The notes below the pieces were generated by a model. The model was not told the DNA's origin. It was given only the letters and a program-made list of their open reading frames with translations, and searched no databases. Shown here in pieces: positions 1 through 13,311 of a stretch of DNA of 64,000 nucleotides. Every line of letters starts with the position of its first letter. Positions within the stretch are counted from its first letter, which is position 1. The position numbers and the translations under genes are program-made. Source of the stretch: Datisca glomerata (taxonomy: Eukaryota; Streptophyta; Magnoliopsida; Cucurbitales; Datiscaceae); the NCBI GenBank assembly GCA_003255025.1, contig QANY01012022.1:744001-808000 (forward strand). Direction: 5' to 3'.

Positions 1-3000
1 GGTTTCGACGGTGAAATTGATCCCGGAGTTTGTTTGCAGAGGAAGGTATTTTTGGTTTAAATCCAGTGTGATCCAGGCGGGAATCGACTATATCGAAGAT
101 TCGCCTCTGTGTACCACGCTCTCAAACGATGGGGTTAAAGTTCGCACAGTTGAGCATTTACTTTCAGCTTTGGAGGCTACAGGCGTCGATAATTGCAGGA
201 TTGAGATAACAAGTTCGGATGCCGAAGATTTCGACGTTGAGGTTGGTGAATATTCGCGCATTCAGTATTTAGTAGCTACTTTTAGGCTATGTATCAATAT
301 GAAACTTGATTTTTGAATTTTCTCCACTAGGATTCAGTTTATCTTCCTCATCTACTTCTTCTACCACTCAGTTTCGAATTTCTTACACATTCGTTTGTTC
401 CATAGCCTTTATTGGATACATATAGGGATACCAAATAGCATTGAAAGGTTTCCTTTTTCACTAGCTGATTTCAGATGCGGTATCTCAGATTCTTTTTGTC
501 GCAGTAAGTGGCTTTTATACGTAAAGTTTTTTTTTGGTGGGTGGGTATAAATTTAAATGACCTTTTGTTTTGAACAACACACGCAATCAATGGAGCGATC
601 AAGGGACAATAACTCCCAGACCCAGTTTGTTCAGCGCCTACACGTTAGAATATTTAAAGTAAAACAAAGAAAGAAAACAACTTGTTCAAAACTAAAAGCA
701 ACTGGCATTTTATGAGTTTCGACCTCTGGTCGTCGTCCTTGGGCAAAAAACGGTCAAGAAATGATACTATGTAAGCAAAGAGATCAGTTTTGTCCATAAA
801 ATAATTGCTCAAATGCAAGCTGTGCTTTTCCATGGTGTGGATGGATAATACATGCAACCGGATTTAGTATTTTATATCCTCGAGTCATGAATAGATCTAT
901 GTTTAGCATAATAACTAATGCATTTTGCTGTATACATGTATCATTTCTTCTTCTATTTTTTATAAGGGAGTAAAATTGCATTAAAAGAAAAGATATTTAC
1001 AAAGCCGCATAGGGGACAAGAAAACTTTGACATTATTCATTTTCATCTGCTTCTGTACTCTAACGACAATTTCACACTTTTGCTTTATTTCCTATTATAC
1101 TGATTAGAAAACAGTTGTATAAATAGGTTGGCATTTTTTGGTCCTTGGATGTATCCTCTGCTCTTCTTACTCTAGTACATGTTTAAAATATACTTTTGGT
1201 CGGTCTTTTACGATTTAACTAATTTTGGATTATTTGAGGAGTTGGGAAAAACTTATCCAATGTTAAGATTAGAACTAACCAGACACTTCTACATTATTAT
1301 GGACTAAGTAGGCTAGCTACTGTTCAATGATTTGTAACTTGGTTGTTCATTTTAAAGTTTTAGCACTAGTATAGGAAACAAGTTAAAGTCAAATGGCCAT
1401 TGATATGTTATGCCTAAAGAAAACTTCATGTCTTCACTTCTCTTCAGGACAACCAATGGATTCTCTGGCATTTGTCATATTCAGTTGCTTATGATTATTT
1501 GCACTTTGAATTTATCATGGTCTTTGGTGGAGGCCAACAACTGATAATGCCTAAACATGGCATCTGAAGATTGACCACACTCACGATTAATCATACAGGT
1601 TCCTATCCTTGATGGCTCAGCAGGTGCATGGGTCAAGGAAATAGAAAAGGTTGGTCTTAAGGTGGCTACAAATCCACGTGGCACTAGATGTGAGAAAATG
1701 GCACCATATTTGAACGAACCAGTGCATGTGTGGAGGAACAATTCATTTATGGTTGCATTCCCTTCGACAAATGTACATTTGACTTATGGAATTAATTTTC
1801 CACAGGTAGGAATACTGGTGAATTGGCAAATTGGTTTTTGTGCATGCCTGCCGAAAGTCAATAATGTCTGTTACTTCTGTTATTATCACTGTCATTGTAT
1901 GACTGTATAGTTTTTATTGTTTATTATTGCGACCAGTTTGAATGGAATCGATATGTGGAGTATCTTTTATTCGTTGTTTTTGGCTAGTTTGAACTTGAAA
2001 TCTATGGTCAAAATTTATTGGGTTTGAATTTTAGTTGGACCACGAACTCCTATCTGGGATACTTAACAAAAGTATATCTTTGGGAAGCCTAATTTTCTCT
2101 TGGAATAAACCAATTAGAAAACCAGATAAGAATTAATGTGGTTTGCAGTTGGAATATGATTTAGTCTAACCAAATAGTCAGAATAAGACTTTGTAGGCTT
2201 AAATTCATGTGCGAAGTGATTGCTAATATTTAATTCAAGATATGCCCTATAGTATTTACAGTAAAGATTGATTTAAACATCCTAGTAACTAGTTTTCAAT
2301 TACAAATAATTGTAATTTTCACATTAAAGAAATCCATAAAGTTTGTCGTGCCAAGTTATTTTCCACTGCTTCTGCTTTATGGATTTCAGACTATTGTCAC
2401 TATTTTTCAGTAACAAATATTCACGAGCCTCTTGTGGCTGGTTAGTGCTTGATGGCAATGGTACATCTCAGTTACTATGTAAGAAACGGGAGTAATGATA
2501 CTGAATTACTGATAAAGAAGAGACACTAAACAGAAAAAATTAAAAGTAGTTGAGCTCCTTAGCATCTTTTGCTCTTGGATTAGTGACAGGTCTATTTTTA
2601 TATTTTTTTCATTAGTAAGAATGTAATAACAGACACCTATTGTAATGCTGAACTTTGAAGGTACATGATATTGGTTGTCAATGGTTTTCTACGGAGTCTT
2701 TGAATGAACTATACTATGCTGAACAGATAGCGCCTTCAAGAACCTTTTGCATTTATGAGGAGGTCAGTTTTGAATTATCAATAATCATGGCATTATTTCT
2801 TTCTGTTTTTTGTGTTTTTAATCATGTCATGCTTTTATATTACCTCTTCAATAACAGGATGATAACCTTGTGATTGATACTAGGCTAGTGCTACTAGCTT
2901 GTGATATCTTATCCTCCATTTTACATCTTATATTTTATTGATTCATTTTTTCTCTCTATTTCTTTATTTTTCTGTTGAGTGAAGGTAATGATTATCACAT

Positions 3001-6000
3001 TTAAACCTAAAGAGGGTTGAGGATGTTGGTAGCCATTCAAGGAAAACCTTTTCTAGTCGCAGAGTGGGAGATGAAGGAAAATAAGTATTCTAGATGTAGA
3101 CATCTGATTGGTAGAAAACTGAATAGGTATCCAGTTTTTACTTGGAGGACAATCAGTCACTATGTCTCTCTGATTCATATTTCTTCTTCCTTGTTACGTC
3201 TTATTCGTTAACTTCTTCAACCTTAATCAGTAAGATGAGATATATCTTTAAACGAAACTGTATTTAAGAGATTTGTGCTGTTTACCCTTGGCGAGTTCCT
3301 ATTGCTTGATAACATTTGGGGTAAATTATCTCAACCTCCCCTATATGACCTTAGATACATGGTCATTCCCTTTAGTTGCAAAACCTACACATAAGTCTAT
3401 TACTTCCCCTGTGTTGTCAAGGATCTACACACGCATAATGTCATAGCTATAGGGTGCCGCCCGTAGCCAACCCATATATGATTTAGACCTGCATTCTCCT
3501 CTGATTTTCTTGTGGCTTCTTCATAACAAAGAGCTAATGGAATTGAAACAATCAGAAGATTGGAATTCGTAGGTGTTGCCCGTGTTTGGCCAGCTGGCAG
3601 CTAAACCAAGAAGAGAATGAAGAACTAGCAAATGCAGGAAGCAATCCCTTTTACCCTTACTCTATAGCACTCCCATTTAGCCTCTTTGGGAATCCCCTGT
3701 ACTTTAACTCCGAAACTCTCATTGATTTGAAGCTCTAGCATATTGGATTTCATCTCTATAAATTCGGTAATCCTTCCTTAAGATTTTTGTATATTTTTCA
3801 AAAAAAAAAAACAGAACTTCAAAATCCCTTCTTTTGGGGTAAAATCTGAAGGCTTTAGGTCAAAAGGGTAGTTTGAATGTTCTAACTTACTGTTACGTAT
3901 TTCCTAATTTCATTGTCTTTTATTTTGGTAATGGAAGCTACATTTCAGCCTTAATTTTCATTAGCCCTAATTTTGATTTGCTCATCTTTTTTTGTTGTTT
4001 TGTACGAACATATATGAGATCAAATGCAAGGAAGATTGGAGTAATTTACCATTACATATATTTGAGTACCTCAAGCCTGATTTGCTGTCTATACATGTCA
4101 GAACATGATTTCTTGTGCAGTTTGGGATAAAACTTGGCTTTGCCCAATCATTTCTTGTCACACGTTCTAATACTAGTTAATCTTTTCCATATTAAAAGTA
4201 CGGGTTTGCCGGATACAAAAATTGCAATTAATGTTATTTTTTATTGAAAAAAAATCTCATTCAATATTTACTACCCTCTATTAACTCATTTCCTTTTTTA
4301 TTTTGTCGTAAAAATGCAGGGGCTTTAGTTATCAACCATTTTCCTTTAACAAAAAATTGTTTTGTTAATGAATTTCCTTTTAAAAAAATGATAGATTCCA
4401 TACAATTATTTCTGTTAACTCTTTACTATTAAATTAATGTTTTATATTTATGTCATCATTTTTAATTTTAGTTTATTCTATTTATTGCTTCACTATTTGT
4501 ATGTGTGATTTTGTCAAATAATTTTTACAAAATTTTATACTACAAAGGAAAAATATAAACTTGTTCTAGCGCAAGATGGAAACTGGAAAAGAAGAAACGG
4601 TTTGAAGTATTTTCAAATAGAAAAAAAAATTCTGAAACCAAATAAGTAAAAAAGCAGAAAAGAAATAGATGGTAACTGAAATTGCAACATTTGAGGGAAA
4701 AGAGGAATTAAGTCATTGGAGTAAAGTGGAAATGTTAAAAGAGATTTTGATAAAAAAAGCATTATTTACCATTTTGCAGAATCCAATGTGGTGTTAATTT
4801 TATAAGCAAATTAATTAATATTCTTAAAAAACGATTGGACGCATCACTAGTAAGGAGGAACTCCTCCTGGCTTGGTCCAGAGCCAAGTTGTATCCTGCGT
4901 TTGGTCTTGAGCAGTAACTGGTTTTTAATGCACTTTGCTCTAGTAGATGAGGTCTCTGTTTTAATTTTATGGAATAATGTAAATCATATTTTTATGTTAA
5001 AGGACCTAATCTTGTCACAGATATTAGAATTTGCCTTGATATATGTTAGTTTGAGGCAAAAGTCACAATATCACATTAACTAATGGAAGAATGCTGAATG
5101 GCAATAACAACTTTTGCAGCTGCTGACTTTGAAGAAATGTTCTTAACCAAGCACTCAATGCTTACTAAATGCCTATTAATTTTTATCGTATTTTCAGATT
5201 TTCTCTGCAAGTTTAAGTTATCTAGTTTATAGTCATTGGTGCTAATGGTATTGTATAATAACTAAGAAGACCCTTTCAGGTGGAGCAAATGCGCAATGCA
5301 GGACTCATAAAAGGCGGCTCACTAGATAATGCTATAGTATGCAGGTCAGTTCTTATGTGCTTATTGTCTGCAAGTGTTTGGTTAGTCCAGCTTGACATGT
5401 TTATTAAGGAGGTTCTTATAGGGAATACGCAAATACAGTCAATCATTTACTAATGTTTGTTATTTATAGTGATTACATTGATTAGTGTAGATGAAATTCA
5501 TTTTAGTGCTTCAGAAATTATATTTGAATTAAGTGTCAACTTATTTAAATTTAACCATCTTTCTCATATTGTAGTGCTGTTAAAGGTTGGCTAAACTTGC
5601 CACTGCGTTTTCATGATGAACCATGTCGTCACAAGGTCTTAGATCTCATTGGTGATCTTTCCCTTTTTGCACGGTCCGGAAGTCAAGGGCTTCCAGTTGG
5701 ACACATAGTGGCTTACAAGGTAAGTGCGTTTGCCCCCNCCCAGCTGCAATCTGTTAATGCTAATAGATGATATATTATGTGATTGAGATTAAGGAAATTA
5801 GTTGCTCTTGATTGATTTTCTTCCGCAGCCTATTTCCCTCACATCATCTTCTCTTGATTAGCTCAATATGTTATTCAAGTATCCTTGATATTGCTTTACT
5901 TCATACAATCCATATCAAACCTACCTATTTGTACTTACTGGTGTATAATTGGTCCTATTTTGTTGGAACCATATTCCTCCTTTTTGCATTAGATCATTCT

Positions 6001-7505
6001 CAATCAGTACCACACGCTGGTTGGTTTTCCTCTCTTTTCCTCTTGTCTTTTGTTTTGCGGGACGTCTCTATTTTTTGTTTCTTCAGTAGACACTTTTCCC
6101 TTTTTGTTGTTGAATGTGTAAGACTGTTAACAGTCTTCTTAGCTCATCATATGGTGCAGATACATAGATTTAATATAACTTTCGAGACACTTCTATTATT
6201 TTCTGCTTAAAATTTTGAACCAACCAGAAAACATTCTGCTTAAAATTCTGGCAAAAGTCCTCTTTGACTTGCTTATTCTTTAGGATGTCCGACAACAATG
6301 GCTAAAATTTTATTCCAATAGTAACAAAAATGATATGCTACTGTAAATGTGTTACGTTAAAATGTCTTCGTAACATTTTGGAAGTTTCACATATATTCGC
6401 GTTGAAGCTATTTAAATACTTGATTAGTATCCAGGATCTCGATTTTGTTCTTTCTCCACTCAAGTTAGAATGTGGGCTGTATCAGATTGGATGATTGAAA
6501 ATTTTCTATAGGACAATTGGAAAATGTTCATTGAACAACGTTATCAGCTTTGTTTTTCAATTTTAATTTTTCTGTGGTTTAAATATTAAGGCCCTCCCGG
6601 TGCTGTTGAATGTTTTGCAATCACACACCTGCATATATTTTTTTGGCTAATTTATTCCCTACACCTTGAAAGCAATTGAACCGCTTATCGCACACTATTT
6701 GCTATATTAGAAGCCTCTCAACCTTAAGAAAACATTTAGCTACATTCCAGAAATCATTTAATACAAAAGCCTTGAAAATTTTTTGACTATTGATCTCATT
6801 CTAAAATCAAGAGGCTATCGGTTACATTATGGGCAGATTCAAGACTTAAATCTTTGAAATGAGAAACTCAGTGGATGATGAAAAACGAGTTTAATAAGGA
6901 AACGAGTGTAACTAGCGTGCTTATAGACGCTGAAATTGACAAATTTTGTGCAGCATGGAGATAATTGCAAAATTTTGAAGTATAACGACTAACTTAACCA
7001 ATCAAAATTGTGTAGGTGTTGTTGCAAATCAGTCAAAGTCATGGGTGTTTTTGCAATTTAGCATTTGTAATGTCTTTAGATCTGTAACTTTCACCTGGTG
7101 ACTGGTGTTGGTGTTCATTTTTCTCACATACAAGCTCATAAGGTTAGTTTGATAATGGTGGTTGAGTTGTTGGTTAGATGCTTGTATTTTTTGTTTAAAT
7201 CTATAAAGTTTTTGAAAGAGAGAGCAAAGAATTGATGGTCGATGTTGGTTTTGGCGGAACCAGATGTGGTGGTGAATGTTGATGAATATAAAATCAACAG
7301 GTTGATGATGATCAGTTTACACTTCCTTATCTTTAATTTCTTTAATAACTTAAAGATGTTCTGGTCTGTGGTGGGTAACGATTAAGCTTATGGCAAAGAG
7401 AAATGGTTGTATTTATTCAATTTCATCTTTTGTTTCCATATGTGAATACAGGGTGGTCACTCGTTGCATGCTGAATTTGTACGCCGCCTATCAGGAATCA
7501 TATGA
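1..7505 (+). CDS. LPXC: LpxC-type UDP-3-O-acyl-N-acetylglucosamine deacetylase, 3' six exons (5' end outside window)
   Basis: The product belongs to the zinc hydrolase family that deacetylates UDP-3-O-acyl-GlcNAc in lipid A-type synthesis; plants keep a pathway of this kind, reported as mitochondrial. Six exons join in one frame with GT-AG borders: 2-241, 1599-1805, 2661-2762, 5280-5344 (phase 2 at its end), 5575-5719 and 7452-7505 with stop TGA, giving 270 residues. The motif VEHLLSALE holds the first zinc-ligand His (codon 155-157). HKVLDLIGD supplies the H-x3-D zinc pair (5630-5644), and GGHSLH near the C-terminus (His codon 7458) matches the active-site His of bacterial LpxC. Bacterial LpxC is about 305 residues, so only the N-terminal part is missing. 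No internal stop or frameshift is seen, so the gene looks functional. The first visible codon continues an upstream exon and is not the start. Confidence 0.93.
242..1598 (+). other. LpxC intron (first in window)
   Basis: This 1.36-kb intron starts with GT after the GAG codon at 239-241 and ends with the AG of CATACAG at 1597-1598. Phase is 0 on both sides, which joins ...FDVE to VPILDGS as in the family. It holds only AT-rich, non-coding sequence. Confidence 0.8.
2763..5279 (+). other. LpxC long intron with possible small transposon
   Basis: This 2.5-kb intron lies between GAGGAG at 2757-2762 and the acceptor TTTCAG before 5280. A block from about 3319 to 4050 has weakly inverted ends (GGTAAATTA near 3321 and TAATTTACC near 4042), which suggests a small non-autonomous insertion. 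The remainder is AT-rich with no coding signal. Confidence 0.55.
5720..7451 (+). other. LpxC last intron
   Basis: The intron begins GTAAGT after the AAG codon ending at 5719 and ends in ACAG at 7448-7451. A single N at 5738 lies in a C-run just inside it. I see no exon or RNA gene inside it. Confidence 0.75.
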
Positions 7506-8236
7506 CATTGCTTATCAAGGCGCGTCCTTACTGAATGCCAAAGATATGTGCTTTTATGAGATCTCTACTAGTTAGGTAGATCCAATTTATGAAGAATATT
7601 GGCTATTAAGGAGGAACATTCATCAAGTGTACTCAAGAATCAGTTTCTGTAATATTCAGAACAACGTGTCACAAAAAACCAGAAATCCCATCTGAAGCAC
7701 TGCCATTTCCCTCATCTGCAGTCGTCTTGGGCGACAGACACACAGAAAGTGATGGTTTTCTGTGACTTATTTAAGCTCATATTGAATAGTTAACATTGTA
7801 CTTGGAATAACATTTTGGACCAACTGACCATTTTAATTCAATTTTTTATTTTGACAAAAGTTGTATTTTATGGGAATATGGATTTTGATGATTAAGTCTC
7901 ACAACCTTATGGGCGAGAATGTAGAGCTTAGTAGACTTAATGGGAGTGTATGAAGATTTTAGTTTATCGTCTCTGTCTCAACTCATTTTGTCATTTGATT
8001 CAACTAATAATGCTATAGGATTTGTGTGCACCAACGAAAGGGTAACTTACAATCGTAACACTTCTGTTTGGAGTAGAAGAATAGCACTTCCCGCTTTGAA
8101 GCTTTTATGTAAAACTCATCTTTCTATAGTCTATACTAATGTAGTTTTGGCATGTAAAAAGATTAAAATGTCCCCTTTGCATGGTCAGATCTAATGGAAC
8201 ATTTATCCATGAAAAGCGTGTTAAATATTTCTTCTC
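7506..8236. other. Downstream region of LpxC
   Basis: This holds the presumed 3' UTR of LpxC, then AT-rich spacer. The small open frame at 7940-8194 matches no family I know and has no supporting splice or motif context. Nothing else is seen. Confidence 0.5.
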
Positions 8237-8793
8237 AAACTATTACAAACTTACACTTCAAACGTTAAACGTTTAAAAATTTTAATTTGTTCCCTACATT
8301 ATTTAATGCTTTCATTTTAAACCTTAAGTTTTGGAAACTGTATACTATTTAAAAGTTTCGTTTTGCTCCCTATATTATCTAATAGTTTCATTTTAAACGT
8401 TAACTATAGAAAGTGTATTTTCCATTAATTTAGTCATTTCAGAATTACTCAAAACGTCGTTGTGTATCTTAATTCACGTGTCCTTATTTTGTCTCGTCTT
8501 CTATGTCATTACCTTTAACTCAAAACTCATTATTACTGTAACTGCAACGAAGAACGATAATTTAGGATTGAGATTAAAAAATTATTAATAATAGGGAGGA
8601 GAGACAAGAATAACTGTAAGTGAAATGACCTACAAAATGACATTTTTGATCATATTAAACTATCACCTTTTGGGTCTTGTAACGGTAAATGTTTTTAAAC
8701 TCAATGTCTAAAATTAAAATTTTGAATAGTTTATTGAGTGAATTGTAACTTTAAAAAGTTTTAGGTTTAAAGTGTGAGATGGTGATGGTTTGA
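8237..8793. mobile_element. Possible MITE-like element with imperfect terminal inverted repeats
   Basis: The left end (8237-8270, beginning CAAACTATTACAAACTTACA) reads as an imperfect inverted copy of the right end (8761-8793, ...GTGATGGTTTGA). The roughly 557-bp interior has no coding capacity. It contains a diverged pair of about 45-bp segments at 8279 and 8356. A clear target-site duplication is not visible, so the call rests on the inverted ends alone. Confidence 0.4.
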
Positions 8794-9974
8794 TAGTGAA
8801 CAATATATTTAACCCACAAGTAAATGGCATTTGACTTGAGTAATTCTTTTGCAAAATATGCTACTATGTTGAGAATTTGAAAAATGACTTGTTTTTTAAT
8901 TCAAATGGCCGCTATTAAAGTGCAATTTTCAACCATTTACTCATTGTGAAATACTTCTTCAAAGCTCCCTAGACAGTTTAAAAGATGTGTGAGGAAGGTT
9001 TTAGTTTTGTAGGCTAGATTATTTATTTCGAAATCAAACTGGAATTAGATGCCTCGTTATCAATTTAAGACTTTACATTTACGATTTAACCATACCCCTT
9101 TTCAGCTGTTGCGATGAATGGTTATTGAATCTTTACTCCACTAGAACTAGAAGTGGTTAAACACAACTAAGCAGAATGGCTATTATTATCTCCGAAAACA
9201 CCATATTTTTTTTAAGGACTGACATAGGAAAAAAATATCATTTATAATCATATGCTGAAAAATCTCATACAGTATCAATATATTAATTAAAATAAAAAAA
9301 ATATAAATGTTCACATCAAACTATCTTAAATAAAAAAACCGAGCACATTAGCCAAAAACAACACAGGAAAGTAGACCCACACAAATTATAGCATTTAACC
9401 GTAGGGTGTTATAATTTTTTTATTCATTTTTAAAAATAATTAAACTATTAACTAAGTTAGTTTTATCATAACTTTTCATTCTGATTTCATCATTCTCTAA
9501 GACAATTACTATTAATTGTTAAATAATAAATAAAAGATATATTCTAAACAATTAATATATTTATTATATAATGAATAAATGATTAAATTAGCTGTGTATT
9601 ATTTATAATTAAAATATCATAACTGAATTGTTGTTTGACAAATTTCAATTTTTTTAGGTTTTTATTTAAACAAAAATGAAAAGAGACTAATAATACCAAA
9701 AGTTGACAAGACAAAAAATGCATACACGAGATGTATTAAAAATCGATTAACACTGGTAATACCAAAAAATTCTATTAACACTTATTTATGACACAAAATC
9801 CACAAAAATTTAATATATACAAGAGATCATATGACAAATTAGAATAATATGAATTAAGTAATTATTTGTATTAAATATATCTAATTTCCTTATTTACAAG
9901 TCCATTTTATTTCTATAAGTACTTATGTAATTAATGAAATTAATTATTTTTAAATTTTTTCTCTTATAATTCTT
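8794..9974. other. AT-rich intergenic spacer
   Basis: No open frame with a recognisable domain and no RNA gene is seen; the sequence is strongly AT-rich. Confidence 0.6.
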
Positions 9975-10310
9975 TACATAACTTTTTCATTAAATGCATA
10001 TTTTTTAAAGATTTTGAACAATCCCTTATTTTTAGGAGAATTAGTTGTGATTTTTAGACAAATATATATTTATTGATAAATAAAGAAATATAAATTCAGA
10101 ATAATTATAGTTTTTAACCTAGACATATTCGTTTGTTTTGAAATCTATAACTTTTTCATTAATGCATATTATTTTAAAGTTGACGCAAATTCCTTATTTT
10201 TTCAAGGAAATTAGTAGATATTTTTAGGCAAATATAAGTTTACTAATAAATAAATAATATAATTTGAAGTAAATATATTTTTTTGGGGAATTAGTAATGA
10301 TTTTCCACAA
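9975..10310. repeat. Diverged tandem repeat, period about 170 bp
   Basis: The segment starting ATAACTTTTTCATTAAATGC at 9975 recurs in diverged form at about 10147. The two share the series ...CCTTATTTTT...GAATTAGT...TTTTTAG-CAAATATA...TAATAAATAAA. A third partial copy (GGGGAATTAGTAATGATTTT) follows near 10286. This looks like decayed local duplication. Confidence 0.6.
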
Positions 10311-13300
10311 TATATTTATAGATTGAGTAAGCAAATCTATATATTTATATAGATTGCAACAATTATTTACATAAAAAATTCCATAATTATTTATGAACAT
10401 ATAGTAATTATTTTAATAAACAAATCAAACAATTTATCATTACTCTAATAATAACTATTTATAAAAACTAAGAAAAAGATTATTAACAAAAATATTTAGT
10501 AGTACCAGTCAATACATATTGTTTGTATTCGAAATAATAAAAACATACATAAAATATGTAATCTTATGATTTTGATGCATGTATATATATAATTAAATAT
10601 TTAATATTAGTAGAATCTTATTTTTATAATTAAATAGGTAAAAACAAATAATTAAAATTTTTTATTATTTATATTTAGATATAATAATTCAATCCTTTAA
10701 TATTTTAAGTAACCTGAAATGGTTAGATCTCTTTCCAATAATTCAAAATTAAAAAAAAAATTATTAATTAGGATAAAGAATATTGAAATAAATGTAGTTG
10801 ATGAATATTATGGTAAAAGTAGTTTATAATTTTGTTGACTTTTTATGAAAGGGTTATTTTCCTAATTATTATTATTACATGCTATTTAACAAAATGAAGT
10901 TTTCAAATGGTATATTTACCTAAAAACCCTAAAATTTAAGGGGAAATTAGGGAAATAAGCTAGTTTAGGTTTTATTTTTGTATAAATGTCTTTTTTTACA
11001 GATATGGTCGATTTGGAGGAGAGATAATTTAGTTAGTTAAGATTCTATATGTTAATTTACTTATATGCCATTATTATAATTGATTGTTTTTTAGGTTTTA
11101 GTGTTTTCTTCTTTGTTTTTCCGTAACTCTCATTTCTCTTCTTCGGCAGCTCCTTCATTTTGATGTATTTTTCCACACATTTCAATCAAAATAGAAGATT
11201 ATGATCTTTTTCGATTCGCGTCTTCTTCTTCGATTCGTTTGTAACATAAATAGCATAGCATTTTTTTTTGTTACTTTTGATTTCGTTTCGCGGCCAAAAT
11301 TGTTTTATTTGGGTTTCTCTTTTACAACATTGTTGGAAAATTATTGAAGAGTGTGTGTTTGCATGTCATATCTAATTTTAGATTTTAGGGATTTTAAGTT
11401 TCATTTATGTTTTCTGCGATTTTCTGTTATGAATCATAGTTTCTGCAATTTTCGTTTTCTGCAATTTTTCGTTTCTGTAGATTTTGTATGTATATTGTTT
11501 TCTGCATATTTCGTAATTAATGTCATAAAGTATACAATCATATACTATAGGCATAAAGTTATAGGCGATATTTATATTTACATGCTGGTAGTATATATTT
11601 ATGTACTCACAATATATTACATATACATTATGAAACAACTTTTTATTATAACTATGTACTTATAGTTTATATCATCTATTGACAGTATATATCTACATAC
11701 TCATAGTTTCTATGACAATTATGATGGATATAGTTGATATGATGATGGATAGTAAACTTCTGATGATATATATGAGTTTTGTAATGAATGTTATTTTTGA
11801 TGATAAGAGTATAAGTTGAAATGATTTTACAGATTGATACTGATTTTATGATGATGTATACAATATTTCATAAATATTTTTTAAGTGATAGGTACATGAC
11901 AATATACTACAAGTACATAAAAATATATTATATACAATTTTCAATGAATGACATTATTTTATGATTAAATGATGGATTGAAATGATTTGAGAATTTATAC
12001 TAACTTTATTATGATTCATATAAGCTTTATCTTTTTAAAATGTGTGATCTTTATGATACTTGAATCATAGTTTCTACATATATATGACACTATACTATAC
12101 GTAAATAAATATATACTATTGAAAGTTTTAACATTGTTAATAAAGTTAATGTTGAACATTCTCATCTACCTACATCATAAAGATGAACTATGGATTATTA
12201 ACCAAATTATATTTAAGAACAAAAAAATAATGATAACAATCAATATGTTACGATAACTTAGAAAATAGTATGTAGTTATATAGTATATAATGTAGGATAT
12301 AACTATATGCTCAGATTATATAATAATATACTACGTAACAAATCTTAAGTATGAGAAATCTGCAAAATATTGAAAATGAACTGATTTACTTCCAGAAAAC
12401 AGAGCAAAACAGAGGGGCAAAATGTTCACTCATAAAATAGGTATATTAAGTAACTTTCATGAAATAAAAACTCAAATAAACACATAAAAATTTCATAATA
12501 TCACAAATCTTAGAAAAATCAGTCCTGAACTCCAGATTAAGCCCAAATCACGAGCACTAAAAACTTACCGTTAGTTTTGACCTTCGCGATTTTTCATATT
12601 TTATGAATCTCGTATATATTGCGATGGTCTTTTCTTAACTTTTACAGAGAACAACTCGTTTCAAAAGATTTCGTCGAATCATCGCGTGAGAGAACTTGAG
12701 GGCTAGGATTCCTTCTTCTTATGTTTTCGTATATATTGAGAAGAGGAATGTCGTTTGTTATGAAGACATTTTCGCCAGTTCACTATTTTTGTTAGGTTTT
12801 AGTGATGAGCCACTATAAAATTTGACCATTTCTGTAATTTACTAATTTTTTGGCCATTCTCTTATTTATTTTCTTATAATGAGTTATTTCTCTAATTGAA
12901 CCTTTAAAGCAGACACGCAAGTCCAAAACCGAACAAGCGTGTACAAAATAAAATAAAACAAAACAGACGATTTTTTTTGTTTCCATGTCTAATTTCCCTA
13001 CTACCAAGTTACAGGTTTAGGGTTTCCATGCCTAGCAAAGAAATGAAACATACAGTAAATCATTGTTTTACTTCGAATGACAGGCTTGAAAGAAGAATCT
13101 ATTTCACCATTCAAATGGTACAGAATGTACAGTATGCAGTTTTACATTAACTCAGATGCATAAATATCTCTCCAAAAAAAGAGAAAACATACAATAAATA
13201 TGTGAAGTGCTTGCAGATCTCTCGTAAGTTAGCTAAAATCACATTGCCTTTTTACACGAACAAAAGAGGAAACTGGCGAAGCGAGTAGCTTACGAGTTCG

Positions 13301-13311
13301 TAAAATTCATT
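10311..13311. other. AT-rich intergenic region between convergent genes
   Basis: This 3-kb stretch has only short open frames made of low-complexity AT codons (for example 11351-11665, rich in Tyr, Ile and Val). The parts at 11090-11300 and 12570-12830 are less AT-rich and look like promoter or UTR sequence, but no coding exon could be joined to them. Confidence 0.5.

Noticed and set aside
11351..11665. Tyr/Ile-rich open frame of 104 codons
   Set aside because: Low-complexity AT-rich sequence with an open frame on the opposite strand too; no family match.
10900..12860. Possible second MULE-like element with gene-like ends
   Set aside because: The two ends have a similar texture but I could not align them as inverted repeats.
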